The notes below the pieces were generated by a model. It saw only the letters and a list, made by a program, of their open reading frames with translations. It made no database searches and was not told where the DNA came from. This document shows positions 9,946 to 19,797 of a stretch of DNA of 64,000 nucleotides, piece after piece. Position 1 is the stretch's first letter; each line of letters starts with the position of its first letter. The position numbers and the translations under genes are program-made. Source of the DNA: Leishmania donovani (Eukaryota; Euglenozoa; Kinetoplastea; Trypanosomatida; Trypanosomatidae); assembly GCF_000227135.1 (NCBI RefSeq), contig NC_018257.1, forward strand, positions 329,105-393,104, given 5' to 3'.

Positions 9946-10379
9946 ATCGCGCGGCGCAGGTTTGTGGATGCGCGATCTTCTGCACAGCCTTGTCTTCCGT
10001 GGCGGGCGCTGTACTCCACCTACACACTTCTGTACCAAATCCCTCATCCTGCATCTTTTTTGGTTTATGGTGGGCTTTCTCTCTAGTTGGTGCCGTGCAG
10101 TCGGACACAGCACATCACCCTTGTTGCCAACACCGAAGCCACACGAGTGTGCGCACTGTTCGTCGGCTTTCCTTCACAATCCCGGACCACTCACGGGGCG
10201 CGCCGCTGCGCTGCCCTTTTGATCGTCAGCGAAGAGGTAATAGGAGGAGGCGCTCGACGCACTTCTTTTCCATTTTCAGTTTGTGGTCACTGGCGCGTTT
10301 AGCTCGTGCCAGTCGAGCGTCCGCCTTGCCCCACTCCGGGGCAGAGAGCGGGAGTGAGGAAGGGCGATGACACGAAGCC
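9946..10379 (+). other. 5' region of the 538-aa gene, with splice acceptor and overlapping upstream ORF
   Basis: The tract CTTCTTTTCCATTTTCAG gives an acceptor at 10278-10279. The first ATG after it is 10366. It opens a frame of 11 codons ending inside the main gene and out of frame with the main ATG at 10380. See the matching finding. Confidence 0.5.
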
Positions 10380-11996
10380 ATGCTTCGCTTCACGTCGTTT
10401 GACCTGGGCCGCTGGAGCTCTCGCGACTTTTTGCGAGGCCGCAGTAAGCGGGCAGGCGCCGTCCATACCCGTCACACCCACGGCCGGCAAGGCCGCTACA
10501 AACGCCTTTCGTCCATCACCAGCAGCATTCGTGATGGCCGTCGGCACGCCTCGAACCACATGCAGGGAGGTCTGGGCCTGAAGCTGGGCGGCGGCCTCTT
10601 CGGGCTGCGCATTCCCCGGCAGCATCAGCTGTCCCACATGTCGAAGGAGGAGTTCGAGTTGGAGGTGCACGGGCACCCAAACATCACCAACCCGTACCGG
10701 GAGCACCTCGACGAGCACCCGGACCTCAAGAGCGTCATGATGAACGCCACGGTGGCGCTGAGGCTTGTGGTGCTTCTGCCCAAGGCAGCGCGCCGCCCGG
10801 TGCAACGCGAGGGAGGCGATGTGCAGGTTCCTGAGCAGTGGTCGAGTGTGGTGCGAGAATTGAAAGCGGCGCTCGGCGCTCTGGCAGCTAGCGCCAGGCA
10901 AGCGCTCGGTGTTGTCGAGGTGCATCTGGCGACGTTGGAGTCCTCCGTCTGCTGTCGCTGCGCACCGAGTGATGCTGCGTCGACCCCGACCGCCGTCGAT
11001 GGGAAGAGAGTGGAGGTAGGACCTGACCTGGAGACTGGCGTGGCTCGACTCTATCGCGCTCATTGCTTGTTGAGGAGCCGGCTGAAGCCCACGGCTGAAG
11101 CGACGCGACGCCACCGCCGACCTGCCGCTTTCATGGGGGCCGCACTACGCGCGTCTTCACCGACGTCCTCGTCGACACCGCCAGGAATGTTTCCTTGGTC
11201 TGTGCCCTCGACTTCCTTCACGTCCTCGGTGCTGGCCAGTCTCACGAAGGATACTGCTGCGCCTTCGCAGAGAGTCCTACACAGGCCATGCCGCGAAGGT
11301 ACTCTTACCGATGCTTGCCTGCCCTCCTCGGCGACGACGTTGTCTGCACCCGTGACTGCTGATGCCGCAGGCGCTTCTAAAGGGAAGGGCATGATGGAGC
11401 TGGTGCGCGAGTGCAGTGCCACCGAGCAGCCCTTGCTGCGTCTGTGTCTGCGTCCTGGCGCGCCTGCGAGCAAATGGACGCATCTGGCTGTGCGCAAGGA
11501 TCGCTCAGACACGACTGCAGTAGCCGGCCACGCTGCGGTCGCGACGCGGAAGGTCCTCAAGGAGGATATCGACCTCAACAGCGAGGTCGGGGTGTGGCGG
11601 CTGGCTCGGTCGTCTCTGCCAGAGCTTCTTCGCTGGCACTACTGCGCGCGAGATCCGCGGGCGCACAACCACGACGCGCTGCCTCATCACCGCCGCTCGC
11701 TGCCCGTCTTGCTCGTGGTGGACTACTCCACAATCGCCGAGGATGTAGGCCGCGCGCGGGCGCAAAGTACAGCATCATCGAGGCCTGCTGCGACGCTCAT
11801 GCCGCGGCATCTCTCGCTTGAGCTGGAGTCCGCGGGGTTCAAGTTGCTAGCTGAGTCGTCCTTGCTCGACGTCGCCAAGTCTCTAGAGGCGTGGGTGCCG
11901 GCGCGGCAGTGGGTGGACTACGTTCAATCCTGTGCACACGCACAGCCGCGCGGTGCTTGCAGGGCGGCTCCAACCGCACAGGCGGCGACATCGTGA
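10380..11996 (+). CDS. Unknown protein, probably mitochondrial
   Basis: The protein has 538 residues. The N-terminus (MLRFTSFDLGRWSSRDFLRG and onward) is rich in Arg, Ser and His and almost free of acidic residues over about 65 positions, as in a mitochondrial presequence or a mitoribosomal protein. A more conserved-looking block follows at about 65-125 (GLGLKLGGGLFGLRIPRQ, then EHLDEHPDLKSVMMNATVA). The rest alternates short helices with Ala/Ser-rich linkers and has Cys-rich spots such as SVCCRCAPS. I recognise no enzyme family. A mitochondrial role is inferred from the N-terminus and from the adjacent run of mitochondrial-type genes. The start is the first ATG giving this frame, although an out-of-frame ATG precedes it by 14 bases. 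Confidence 0.8.
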   Translation: MLRFTSFDLGRWSSRDFLRGRSKRAGAVHTRHTHGRQGRYKRLSSITSSIRDGRRHASNHMQGGLGLKLGGGLFGLRIPRQHQLSHMSKEEFELEVHGHPNITNPYREHLDEHPDLKSVMMNATVALRLVVLLPKAARRPVQREGGDVQVPEQWSSVVRELKAALGALAASARQALGVVEVHLATLESSVCCRCAPSDAASTPTAVDGKRVEVGPDLETGVARLYRAHCLLRSRLKPTAEATRRHRRPAAFMGAALRASSPTSSSTPPGMFPWSVPSTSFTSSVLASLTKDTAAPSQRVLHRPCREGTLTDACLPSSATTLSAPVTADAAGASKGKGMMELVRECSATEQPLLRLCLRPGAPASKWTHLAVRKDRSDTTAVAGHAAVATRKVLKEDIDLNSEVGVWRLARSSLPELLRWHYCARDPRAHNHDALPHHRRSLPVLLVVDYSTIAEDVGRARAQSTASSRPAATLMPRHLSLELESAGFKLLAESSLLDVAKSLEAWVPARQWVDYVQSCAHAQPRGACRAAPTAQAATS

Positions 11997-12740
11997 GAAG
12001 AACGCGAGAGAATCGGTACCAGCCACCTCTCCAGCTGGCTCTATTTCTATAGTGCACACAAGCGCCGTCAAGCTATTGCGCAGACCGCGCGTGAGACGGC
12101 ATGCACGCAGGCCTGCACACTCGCTCACGCGCAGCTCACTAAGCACAACACACGAGGAGAACGATAAGAGAGCCGGCACGAGGTACACAAAGACATGATG
12201 AGCCGTGATGGTTCCATCGGTGAGGACACGCACGCCTGTGCCATGTCTGCGCTGACGTCAGTGCACCAAATCATTAATTGCCACGCACGGCTCTGTTCTC
12301 TCCTCTCCTGCCGCGAAGAGTGTGTCTGTGTGTGGAAGAGGGGGAGAGAAAGAGGGGAAGACGGGTGCGGCGCGGTGGCTTCCTCTGCCTGAGGAGGGCG
12401 AGGTGTGGCGTAGCAGCACTCTCAGAGATGTTGCTGTGGCTCGTGGTCATTTAAGGCGCTGCCTATCCCTGTACTTCCATCTCGATGTGATGCATTTCCG
12501 CCTCCTTTGTTTTTCTTCTTCCGTTCCCTGCAGTGTGCAACTCTGCCAAGGCGTTACCACCGCGCACGCGTGTGTGTCTGTCTGTCTACCATCCTTGCTG
12601 CGGGGAGGTTGTGGGTGCATCCATACGGCAGTCAGGCAGACGGTGGGCTCCACATCACACTTTCTCCTTGCCACTGCGCCACACTGTGCACGCACTTCTC
12701 TCTTTTTTCTATTGTTTCTTTCTCTGCCTTTCGATTCAGA
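11997..12740 (+). other. Spacer with splice acceptors of the J-protein gene
   Basis: The tract TTTGTTTTTCTTCTTCC ends in the acceptor CTGCAG near 12535. A second tract ends in TTCAG at 12735-12739, one base before ATG 12741. No ATG lies between 12536 and 12741. The in-frame ATG at 12507 lies upstream of both acceptors, so it is unlikely to be used. Confidence 0.6.
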
Positions 12741-14012
12741 ATGCGCTGCGTGCGCGCCCTGCCCGTGGATCACCGCCTTGCGGCACTGCGGGTGGTGACA
12801 GGTGCACCGACGTATGCAGCCACTTTGGGCTCTGCGTGCCTTTCGTTGGTTTTGGATGGCAATGCGGCACTTCAAGCCAGTCGTCGCTACTCGTCCACCT
12901 CGGCGCACGGCGCGCGGTCGTCAGCAGCTGCGAGCACGTCCAAGCTGAATTACTACCGAAACCTCGGCGTCGACACGGATGCGACACCTCAGGAGGTGAA
13001 GACCGCCTACCGCCAACTGGCGCTGAAGTACCACCCCGATGTGGTGGAGGAGGCACACAGGGCACACGCGGAGATGCTCTTCCGCCGTGTTTCGGAGGCG
13101 TATGAGGTGCTCTCCGACCCGGTGAGGCGTCGTGCGCACGATGCGGAACTAGGCATCCAGACGCGCCGCAAGCAGCAACCGTCTGCCGCCAACGCAAAGG
13201 CGGGCACAAGGACCGGCTCTCCTGCCGGCGGCGCGCGGCCGTCCTCAGCATCTGCGGGAAGGCGGAAGCACACAACATCGACGGCTTCGTCAACGTCCTC
13301 GACGACCTTTCAGCAGCCGCAGCAGCGGCGGTATCGCAAGCCGTTTGTGCGCGGTGATGCCAATCGTGTCTTCGCCGACGCGTTCGACGGGAAGACGTTG
13401 GACGAAATTCTGTTTGACGTGCAGCGTCGTCGCCGTCAAGAAAAGACTGGAAGGGCGGCAGCGGCGCAGCGTCGCGAACGGGGCGGTGGCACGGGGCATG
13501 CGGCGCCCAATGACACCGCAAAATCGTCGTCGTCGCCGCCACCGGCCATGGGGGAAAACACCCCTCTTGACCGCGACGCACGTCTGCGCCACGTGATGGA
13601 GACGGCCGCCGAGTTGTTTGCGCAGCGAGCGCAGCGTCAGTACGGGCACGGAATTCTTCGTCACATACGTGGCGTAGCCGGTCCGCTGCCAGAAGGGCCG
13701 GCAGCTCCGCCTGAGGTTTACATGCCGTTCCGTCCATTTGTCGGCATGCCGGTCCCTCCAGGTGTGCGGACCCCTCCGGAGCCGAAACTGGGAAAGGTGC
13801 TATACTCGCAAGAGGCCACCATAGACAGCAGCAGCAGCACACCCGACTCTCGTGGTGCGGCTTGGTACGAGATTCCGAAGCAGTTTCACACGCACACGTA
13901 CGCAGACGGTACCCCACAGAGCCGCTCCGCGAGTTTGGCCAAGGCAACCAAGTACATCCACGGCATGCCGCACAACATGGGCCAGCTCTACTCGTATCAC
14001 CGCCCGTACTAG
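12741..14012 (+). CDS. Mitochondrial-type J-domain protein (DnaJ/Hsp40, class III)
   Basis: The protein has 423 residues. The first 65 are basic and Ala/Ser-rich (MRCVRALPVDHRLAALRVV), like a mitochondrial presequence. A J domain occupies about 68-137: NYYRNLGVDTDATPQEVK, helix II AYRQLALKY, the obligatory HPD motif, then FRRVSEAYEVLSDPVRR. There is no Gly/Phe zinc-finger module, so it is a class III J-protein. J proteins stimulate Hsp70 ATPase; the partner would be mitochondrial Hsp70 if the targeting reading is right. The middle is Ser/Thr/Gln-rich, and a C-terminal block around residues 315-340 (MPFRPFVGMPVPPGVRTPP) and the final YIHGMPHNMGQLYSYHRPY look constrained. The start is the first ATG downstream of the acceptor at 12535. 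Confidence 0.92.
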   Translation: MRCVRALPVDHRLAALRVVTGAPTYAATLGSACLSLVLDGNAALQASRRYSSTSAHGARSSAAASTSKLNYYRNLGVDTDATPQEVKTAYRQLALKYHPDVVEEAHRAHAEMLFRRVSEAYEVLSDPVRRRAHDAELGIQTRRKQQPSAANAKAGTRTGSPAGGARPSSASAGRRKHTTSTASSTSSTTFQQPQQRRYRKPFVRGDANRVFADAFDGKTLDEILFDVQRRRRQEKTGRAAAAQRRERGGGTGHAAPNDTAKSSSSPPPAMGENTPLDRDARLRHVMETAAELFAQRAQRQYGHGILRHIRGVAGPLPEGPAAPPEVYMPFRPFVGMPVPPGVRTPPEPKLGKVLYSQEATIDSSSSTPDSRGAAWYEIPKQFHTHTYADGTPQSRSASLAKATKYIHGMPHNMGQLYSYHRPY

Positions 14013-14936
14013 GCAGAAACAGAAAAGGAGCAGCAGCGCGCGTACGTGTGTGCGTGTATGTGTGAACTCACGCATTGATAGAAGGTGAGGCGCGAGGTGT
14101 TCGCTGACCGCGAACAGGCACGGCATGCTGACGGTGTTTCTTTTGACGGGCCTCGGGCGTGTGTGTCCTTGCGAGCCATGTTTCGCCTTCCACGCAGGAC
14201 ATGAAGGAGGCGGCCATGGTCGTATCCTCACATTCATGGAAGACCCTCTACGGTTCTTCTCGACTACTCCCTGCTCATCGCTGGCGGCTGTTGATTGGCT
14301 GCCTTGCCAGCGCGCGCGCACACATACACATATTCACACACACGGCTGGGCAAGGGTGAAGAATTTGAACTCGCGAAAGGACGGCCAGGTGCGTAGGGTG
14401 GGTGCACTAGGGTGCACGCTAAGTGCCCCCCTTCCTGCTGACGCCCGCATTAAGCCAAACACAAAAGTCAAATGTGCAGGAAAGCCAATATCCGTGTGGA
14501 GGCGGACAGGGACAGAGCGGAAGAGAGAGCGAGCGAGCGTTTCCAGAGAGAGAGGGAGCGCGCTTCCGTCGACCCAGCCCCCTCTTCCTCTTCCTCTCTC
14601 ACACGCGTATGCAGTGGCACATGCGGAAGAAGGGGGATGAGCTCGAGAGATGGAGTTCGGCCGAGCGGCCCGGCGAATGCTTCCATCTATGTCGCATCCT
14701 ACTTCTTTTCTACCTCTTCCTCGCACTCTTTCACTCTTTGCTGCCCTCGCACACCATCTGTGCCTCCTCACATCCCCAACCTCGCACATCGACACACACA
14801 CACACACACACACGTGACATTGTCGATATTGTGGAGCCATCGTCGCTTAGCATGCGTAAGAGCATCTCCTATCACCGCCACCCGCATCTCTTCTTATTTT
14901 CCGTTCCTCTCGTCTCGCCAGAAGCCCCTTCCAAGG
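14013..14936 (+). other. Spacer with CA microsatellite and splice acceptor
   Basis: No gene is supported. A (CA)n run lies at 14791-14813. The tract TTCTTATTTTCCGTTCCTCT ends in the acceptor CCAG at 14918-14921, which leaves a 15-base 5' UTR before ATG 14937. Confidence 0.6.
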
Positions 14937-15707
14937 ATGCGTGCTTACAGTGGAATGCGCCGTCTTGCGTGCCTGGCGAGCGCCACGGCCCTATCGGGCC
15001 TTTCGGTAGCTGCCACTGCCGCTAACCCCGCGGCGTCGACGACTGTACCGGCCCGCTTCATCTATACTACGTGGGGGTCCGTGCCGTGCGAGGGGTGGGC
15101 GTGCAATGAGAGCTGGCTGAAGCGCATCACCTCGCAGTCCGAGTACCGCAGCTTCGATTTCTGGCATGTGCCGCAGACGGATGTTCCGGCGGGGCTGAAG
15201 CTGAACGCGGTCGAGCGCTACCTGCTGAGCAGCCTGGAGAACGACGCAGCGCGCCTGCTTCACGTTTCGTGGTGCGAGGACTTCGACTCGTACTGGCGCG
15301 ACCGTGTGAACTCGCTGGAGATGCTCTACAAGACCATCTACACAGACGACCACCTGTTCTACCGCTACATCTTCGGCAACTGCACGCACAAGACGGCAGA
15401 GAAGGAGCACATGCTGCGCAAGCTGAATTACCTCAAGAACATTCTCTTCTGGGCTTGCCGCACAGAGCGATGCTACACAAGCATCGCGAAGGCGCGCTAC
15501 TACGTGCAGCGCTGCGTGTGGAACGCGCTGGAGCGTGAGCGCTACCTGTGCGCGTGCGTGGAGGCCGTCGACTCCTTCGGGAAGAAGGTGCCGGAGGAGC
15601 TGCGTCATAAGGCGATGCCGGAGCTGGAGGTGGCTCTAGTGAGCATGCGCCATTGGGTGTGGGACTGCCCGAACGGCAAGCGTACCTTCACGCGTCGCCT
15701 CGCGTAA
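14937..15707 (+). CDS. Cys- and Trp-rich protein of unknown function, probably mitochondrial
   Basis: The protein has 256 residues. Residues 1-30 (MRAYSGMRRLACLASATA and onward) are basic then Ala/Ser-rich and hydrophobic, fitting a mitochondrial presequence or a cleavable signal. The body is compact and well ordered by composition, with many aromatic residues and paired cysteines (VPCEGWACNESW, WACRTERCYT, YLCACVEA, VWDCPNG). There are no low-complexity inserts, unusual for this region and suggestive of a small folded domain. I do not recognise the family; the Cys pairs could be disulphides or a metal site. Strong codon bias supports coding. ATG 14937 follows the acceptor at 14921 directly. 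Confidence 0.85.
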   Translation: MRAYSGMRRLACLASATALSGLSVAATAANPAASTTVPARFIYTTWGSVPCEGWACNESWLKRITSQSEYRSFDFWHVPQTDVPAGLKLNAVERYLLSSLENDAARLLHVSWCEDFDSYWRDRVNSLEMLYKTIYTDDHLFYRYIFGNCTHKTAEKEHMLRKLNYLKNILFWACRTERCYTSIAKARYYVQRCVWNALERERYLCACVEAVDSFGKKVPEELRHKAMPELEVALVSMRHWVWDCPNGKRTFTRRLA

Positions 15708-16545
15708 AGGTGAGCTAGCCGTTGGTGGTGCTGTAGCTGAAGCAAGAAGCAGAGTAGAATGGGATCTCGTGATGGCTTGCAAGGGTATCTGTGCGAAACC
15801 GCTTCACGCGCTTCACCTCTGCCCCCCCTTTCTGCACGCACTGCAAACACTCACGTGAGTGGAAGAATGGTTGCGCAGATGCACGCAGTCGAGGTGCGCC
15901 GTGCACGTTTGTACGTATGCGTGTGTGTGGATGTGGAGACGCACTCCTCTTTCACACTCTCTCTCATACACCGCTTATCTACTTATGCCTAACTAAAGAT
16001 TTGCTCTGTTTCGTGTCGCGTGCACGTGCCCTCCGGAAGGCGTTCTCTCGTCGCGCCGGGCGTGCGTGCGCGCGCAGGTGCAGCGGTAGGCTCTCTTTTC
16101 CACCCCTTCCGTTTTCTTTCACGGACTAGGTGTGTGCATGTACGCGTGTGCATATGAGGGGGGGGGGCGCTGCTGTGCGCCACTGAAGACGTCGCTTGCT
16201 CCGCTGTTTACGCTTGTTCTCTCCTTATCTTTACTTCCGTTAGCACCCTTGCGTCTGACTGCTCAAGCCCCCTCTCTTTTTCCCCCCCGTAGCATAGGCA
16301 TGTATGATGGTATGGTTGTGTGAGTGATCTCGATGGCCCGCCGTGCTCCGTGTTGCGCGTCGCCGTTTGTGTGTATCCTTCCGTTTTGCCTACTTTGTGA
16401 TTCGCCTCTGCCGCGACAAAAGTGAGTATATCCGACCGCCACTATGCTCTCGTGCCTGTACGGGTGCGTTTTCATTTCGGTGCTAACACCGATGCACGGG
16501 CTCAGACGTGCTGTTCCCTCCCCCCTTTCCCCTCCTTCGTCTCTC
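15708..16545 (+). other. Spacer: 3' UTR region
   Basis: The sequence is C/T- and G/T-rich, with a G-run at 16159-16167. No gene is supported. Confidence 0.5.
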
Positions 16546-17098
16546 CCCCTGCCCAATGCCGAGCCGCCTCTGGTGGGGGCTGAATCAGGCACCCGTACGC
16601 CATGGGGAGGACAGAGCGGTTCATCGCTGCTGATGCCCGCGGTGGGGCCCTGGACGGTGCTGCGGCGGAGCGACCTGCGACGGTGCACACGTCTGCGCCA
16701 TCCACATGATGGGTGAGGTGTCGACGTGACTGGAGCGTGTATCCCACCCCCGGCCGTCGCACTGCGTACTGGGGTGTGGGGAGCCGGCGCCACCACACCC
16801 CCTCTGAGGAGAGAATGCACCAGGGGTGGCGCCCGGCATAGTGGGGGCGGGGGGAGGAGGGGCTGCGGTGAGGCGACCTGCGAGGCCGCGTGTGGGCGGG
16901 CAGAGTTTGGGGCAGGGGGCGGTGGTCTCAGGTGACTGAGTCGGCGCATTTGGTGTACCGGGCGTGTCTCTCGCGCTGCTTCGCACGACGCGGATGGGGG
17001 GCCTGCGGCAGGGCCTGATGGGTTTAGAGCAGAGCTTGAGTCGCGTTGTATGGCGGAGAACGTACACACGTTGGCCAAAGGAAAAAAAAAGAGAAAAA
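16546..17098 (+). mobile_element. SIDER2-like retroposon, long form, with A-rich tail
   Basis: The element starts at CCCCTGCCCAATGCCGAG, shared with the copies at 42.9 and 59.5 kb but without their first 120 or so bases. It ends in an A-rich tail (GGAAAAAAAAAGAGAAAAA), a retroposon hallmark. It is about 553 bp long, the usual size of Leishmania SIDER2. It carries a 203-bp block between two copies of GCGACCTG (16670-16677 and 16873-16880) that the two short copies lack. It shares the second half of that block with the element at 9.6 kb. It lies in the spacer before the carrier gene and codes for nothing convincing. Confidence 0.75.
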
Positions 17099-17661
17099 CT
17101 CACCTGCTCGTGGTGTGCCAACCCCCCCCCCCTTCTGGGCGCGGGCTGGGCTTCGCTGAGCGCTCGACATCTGCCCTGGCCACCTACACGAGCACACATG
17201 TAGCTCATCAGCATTTTCCGCCGGGTGTGCGATAGACCAGAGACCTTCGCCCTCTAAGCTAGTCATGCGTCGTTTGCTCACGCGGCCCGCTCTCTCTGTC
17301 TTACTTTACAGACACATGTATACAGGCAAGGGGTTTGCCTGACGGCGAATGGTGCCCGCGCGACAAGAGCAGAAAGAGCAGTGCCGGGGCCACGTATGTG
17401 TAGATGAGCATGTGCGTGTGTGTGTGTGTGTGCGCCTGAGGTGCGCAAAACCCGCATCGTCGCTTTATCGGCCTTTTGTGTGATGCGGATTCAAGGACTG
17501 CTTCAGCCACGCTGCCTGCATCTCCCATTCCTCTCTCTACAGTGTCGGCGCACGAATACCGCGGTGGTGTTCAAGGAAGCAGGTTCACTCGTTGGTGTGC
17601 ATCTTGCCTACTTATCCGTCTTATCGCTTTCACTTCATCCTCGCGAAGCGAGTCTTTGCCG
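17099..17661 (+). other. Spacer with splice acceptor of the carrier gene
   Basis: A (GT)n run lies at 17411-17431. The tract CTCCCATTCCTCTCTCTACAG gives an acceptor at 17541-17542. The next ATG is 17662, the chosen start of the carrier. Confidence 0.6.
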
Positions 17662-18678
17662 ATGTCTACCGTAGACATGTATATTGATGGGGCTGTCGCC
17701 TCCATGTGCGCCACCATCATTTCCAACCCCTTTGATGTGATGCGAACACGCATGCAGCTGCAGGGCGAGCTGTGCAAGCGTGGCGAGTACAAGGTTGTGT
17801 ACGACAACCTGGGGCAGGGTATGATTCGTGTGGCCCGCGAAGAGGGCCTGCGTGCTCTACAAAAGGGCCTCGTATCGTCTGTGATGTGGCAGGTGATGCA
17901 GAACGGGATTCGAGTAGGACTGTACCCTGCTGCGCGTGCCGAGGTGAGCTATGTGTGTGGGTCGGATGCCGTCTACATCTCGGTTATCGCGGGTGCCTTG
18001 TGCGGCCTCGTGGGCAGCTACTTATCCTCGCCATTCCAGCTGGTGAAGACGCGCCTGCAATCGCAGCGCAACACGATTGTGACGATGCGTGGCGATGTGC
18101 TCTCGAAGGCGACGACGGGGGAGCAGTACGACTACGCTGGCGTGAAGGATGCATTTCACAAGATCTACAAGACAGGCGGTCTGCGAGCGCTTTGGAAGGG
18201 CTCGCACATCGCGGCGCAGCGCACGCTGGTCGGCTCTGCTGCGCAGCTCACCGCGTACGATGTGGCAAAGCCTATAATTTGTCAGCGGATGGGATGGCCG
18301 GCCTCTGACATCCGCGTGCACATCTGCGCCGCCATTTTCTCCGCCTCATGTGTCATGTGCGTCATGAACCCGCTGGACGTTGTCATGACGCGATCCTTCA
18401 ATCACCGCATCGGTGAGCCCATGGCCTACTCCACAAACCTCGCCGTAGCGACGTGGAAGATATACCGCATCGAAGGCGTGCGTGGACTGTACAAGGGGTC
18501 CATGGCGCTCTTCTCTCGCTCCGCGCCCCACAACATTGCGACATTCGTGATGCTGGAGTACCTGCGCAAGATGCGTGAGCGGTACACGAACCGTGCGTAC
18601 ACATCTGGGTCGTCCGTGGACAAGTCCATTGGGTTTAACAGGGTCATTGACAGAAAGAGCGGCAAGAACGCCGCCTAG
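17662..18678 (+). CDS. Mitochondrial carrier family protein, OAC1/SLC25A34-35-like
   Basis: The protein has 338 residues, near the standard size for the SLC25 family, with three repeats. The signature Px[DE]xx[RK] reads PFDVMR in repeat 1, PFQLVK in repeat 2 and PLDVVM in repeat 3. Thus repeat 2 lacks the acidic residue and repeat 3 lacks the basic one. The context MQLQGELCKRGEYKVVYDN and ALQKGL in repeat 1, with KTRLQSQ in repeat 2, resembles the yeast oxaloacetate/sulfate carrier OAC1 and animal SLC25A34/35. It should reside in the mitochondrial inner membrane and exchange carboxylates or similar anions; the substrate is inferred from family resemblance only. There is no cleavable presequence, as is usual. 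The start is the first ATG after acceptor 17542, and the upstream in-frame extension lacks coding character. Confidence 0.9.
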   Translation: MSTVDMYIDGAVASMCATIISNPFDVMRTRMQLQGELCKRGEYKVVYDNLGQGMIRVAREEGLRALQKGLVSSVMWQVMQNGIRVGLYPAARAEVSYVCGSDAVYISVIAGALCGLVGSYLSSPFQLVKTRLQSQRNTIVTMRGDVLSKATTGEQYDYAGVKDAFHKIYKTGGLRALWKGSHIAAQRTLVGSAAQLTAYDVAKPIICQRMGWPASDIRVHICAAIFSASCVMCVMNPLDVVMTRSFNHRIGEPMAYSTNLAVATWKIYRIEGVRGLYKGSMALFSRSAPHNIATFVMLEYLRKMRERYTNRAYTSGSSVDKSIGFNRVIDRKSGKNAA

Positions 18679-19797
18679 TGCACTGTGTTGGCCAATGCTG
18701 ACCGACGCGGAGTTGCCCTTGCTGTACGCGGGCTGGATGAGCTGATTACCAATCAGCACACCAGGGAAGTTGTGCTTGTGCAGCGGACTTGCAACTCGCT
18801 CTGCTTTCACCTCGCCTGCGGCTGCCGCTCTGCCTTCTCGCCTTCCATGTGCGGGCGATTGTGCTGTGTACTCGATGTAATGGTACTCAACGTGGAGGAG
18901 AGGAGAGACGCGTGCGCTGCTTCGCGTCTCGCGCGTGTGTACGGCGGTGGCTGTGAGTGCGGACGGCACGGTGCTCAGCGCACCCAGCTCCTGAACTGGT
19001 ATTCTTTGTGTTTTGGATCCTAGGCAACGCTTGCACCGCGGAGGACACGAAGGGAAAACATGAAGGAAAGACGTACGAGGAGGCGGCGGCGTTGCTACGC
19101 TTCACTGGTGGGGCTGGCGGCTCGAATAGCCCCACCGTGGAGCAAAGGGCCAGCGGCACGGGCTCCATCCGCCCCTATACGCAGGCAACAGGAGACCCGC
19201 GTGGGCACTAGCAAGGTGCGCACCCATGAACGAGAGGCAGGGGAGGAGAGGCCCGCACCCTTTGGTGTGCTGCCGAGGCTCATGAAGGCATGGGCCTCGT
19301 TTACGCTAGGCGACGACGGCAGCGGCCTATGGAAAAGGTGAGGACGGCACATCCCGACGTTACCTGCGGTGGGTTGCGTTCTTGTCTCGCGTCGCGAGCC
19401 TTTGCGCTGACCTTGCCGTCCCTCGTGCATGCGCGCGCGCTCTCGCCGTAGCGGTGTTTCTTCTTCACCTTGACGACGATCCCTACTCGGCGCCACAGCG
19501 CGAGTATCTCTCTCTCTGTGTAGAGCTTCCCTGTCGTGCACCCGCTTTCTCGCCAACTTTTATACCCTTGCTTTCTTACTGGTGCTTGTTGTGCCCCTCG
19601 CCAACGCGCGTGTGCCCTTACACGCTCGCGCAGATGTTGAGGACGGCGGAGGGCGGACTCCTGCATCTGCCGAAGTGATCGCGTCACCACAGGACCGAAG
19701 GGTGGCGGCATTCAAATCAGCGAAGGAGCGGTGACTCATCTGTTGCCCTCGCACCACTGCACCTCTTGTGTTTTCATTCATTGCAGTACTCTCTCGC
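18679..19797 (+). other. Spacer, possibly holding a short gene or coding remnant
   Basis: A plausible acceptor (TTTGTGTTTTGGATCCTAG, AG at 19021-19022) precedes a short open frame at 19060. The end of the spacer carries the acceptor TTTTCATTCATTGCAG at 19785-19786 for the release-factor gene. Confidence 0.4.
19060..19341 (+). CDS. Possible small basic protein (uncertain)
   Basis: An open frame of 93 codons begins at the first ATG after acceptor 19022. Its N-terminus is strongly basic (MKERRTRRRRRCYASLVG) and it ends LPRLMKAWASFTLGDDGSG. An overlapping frame without an ATG (about 19024-19211) also looks coding (TYEEAAALLRFTGGAGG), so the true frame is unclear. I recognise no family. Confidence 0.25.
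   Translation: MKERRTRRRRRCYASLVGLAARIAPPWSKGPAARAPSAPIRRQQETRVGTSKVRTHEREAGEERPAPFGVLPRLMKAWASFTLGDDGSGLWKR

Noticed and set aside
12736..13947. Minus-strand open frame of about 400 codons opposite the J-protein
   Set aside because: It is a shadow of the + strand gene, rich in Arg/Pro/His, with no family resemblance.
16263..17078. Minus-strand frame of 271 codons across the SIDER2-like element
   Set aside because: The element is a non-coding retroposon; the frame recurs only because the element recurs and has low-complexity Pro/Ala/Arg composition.
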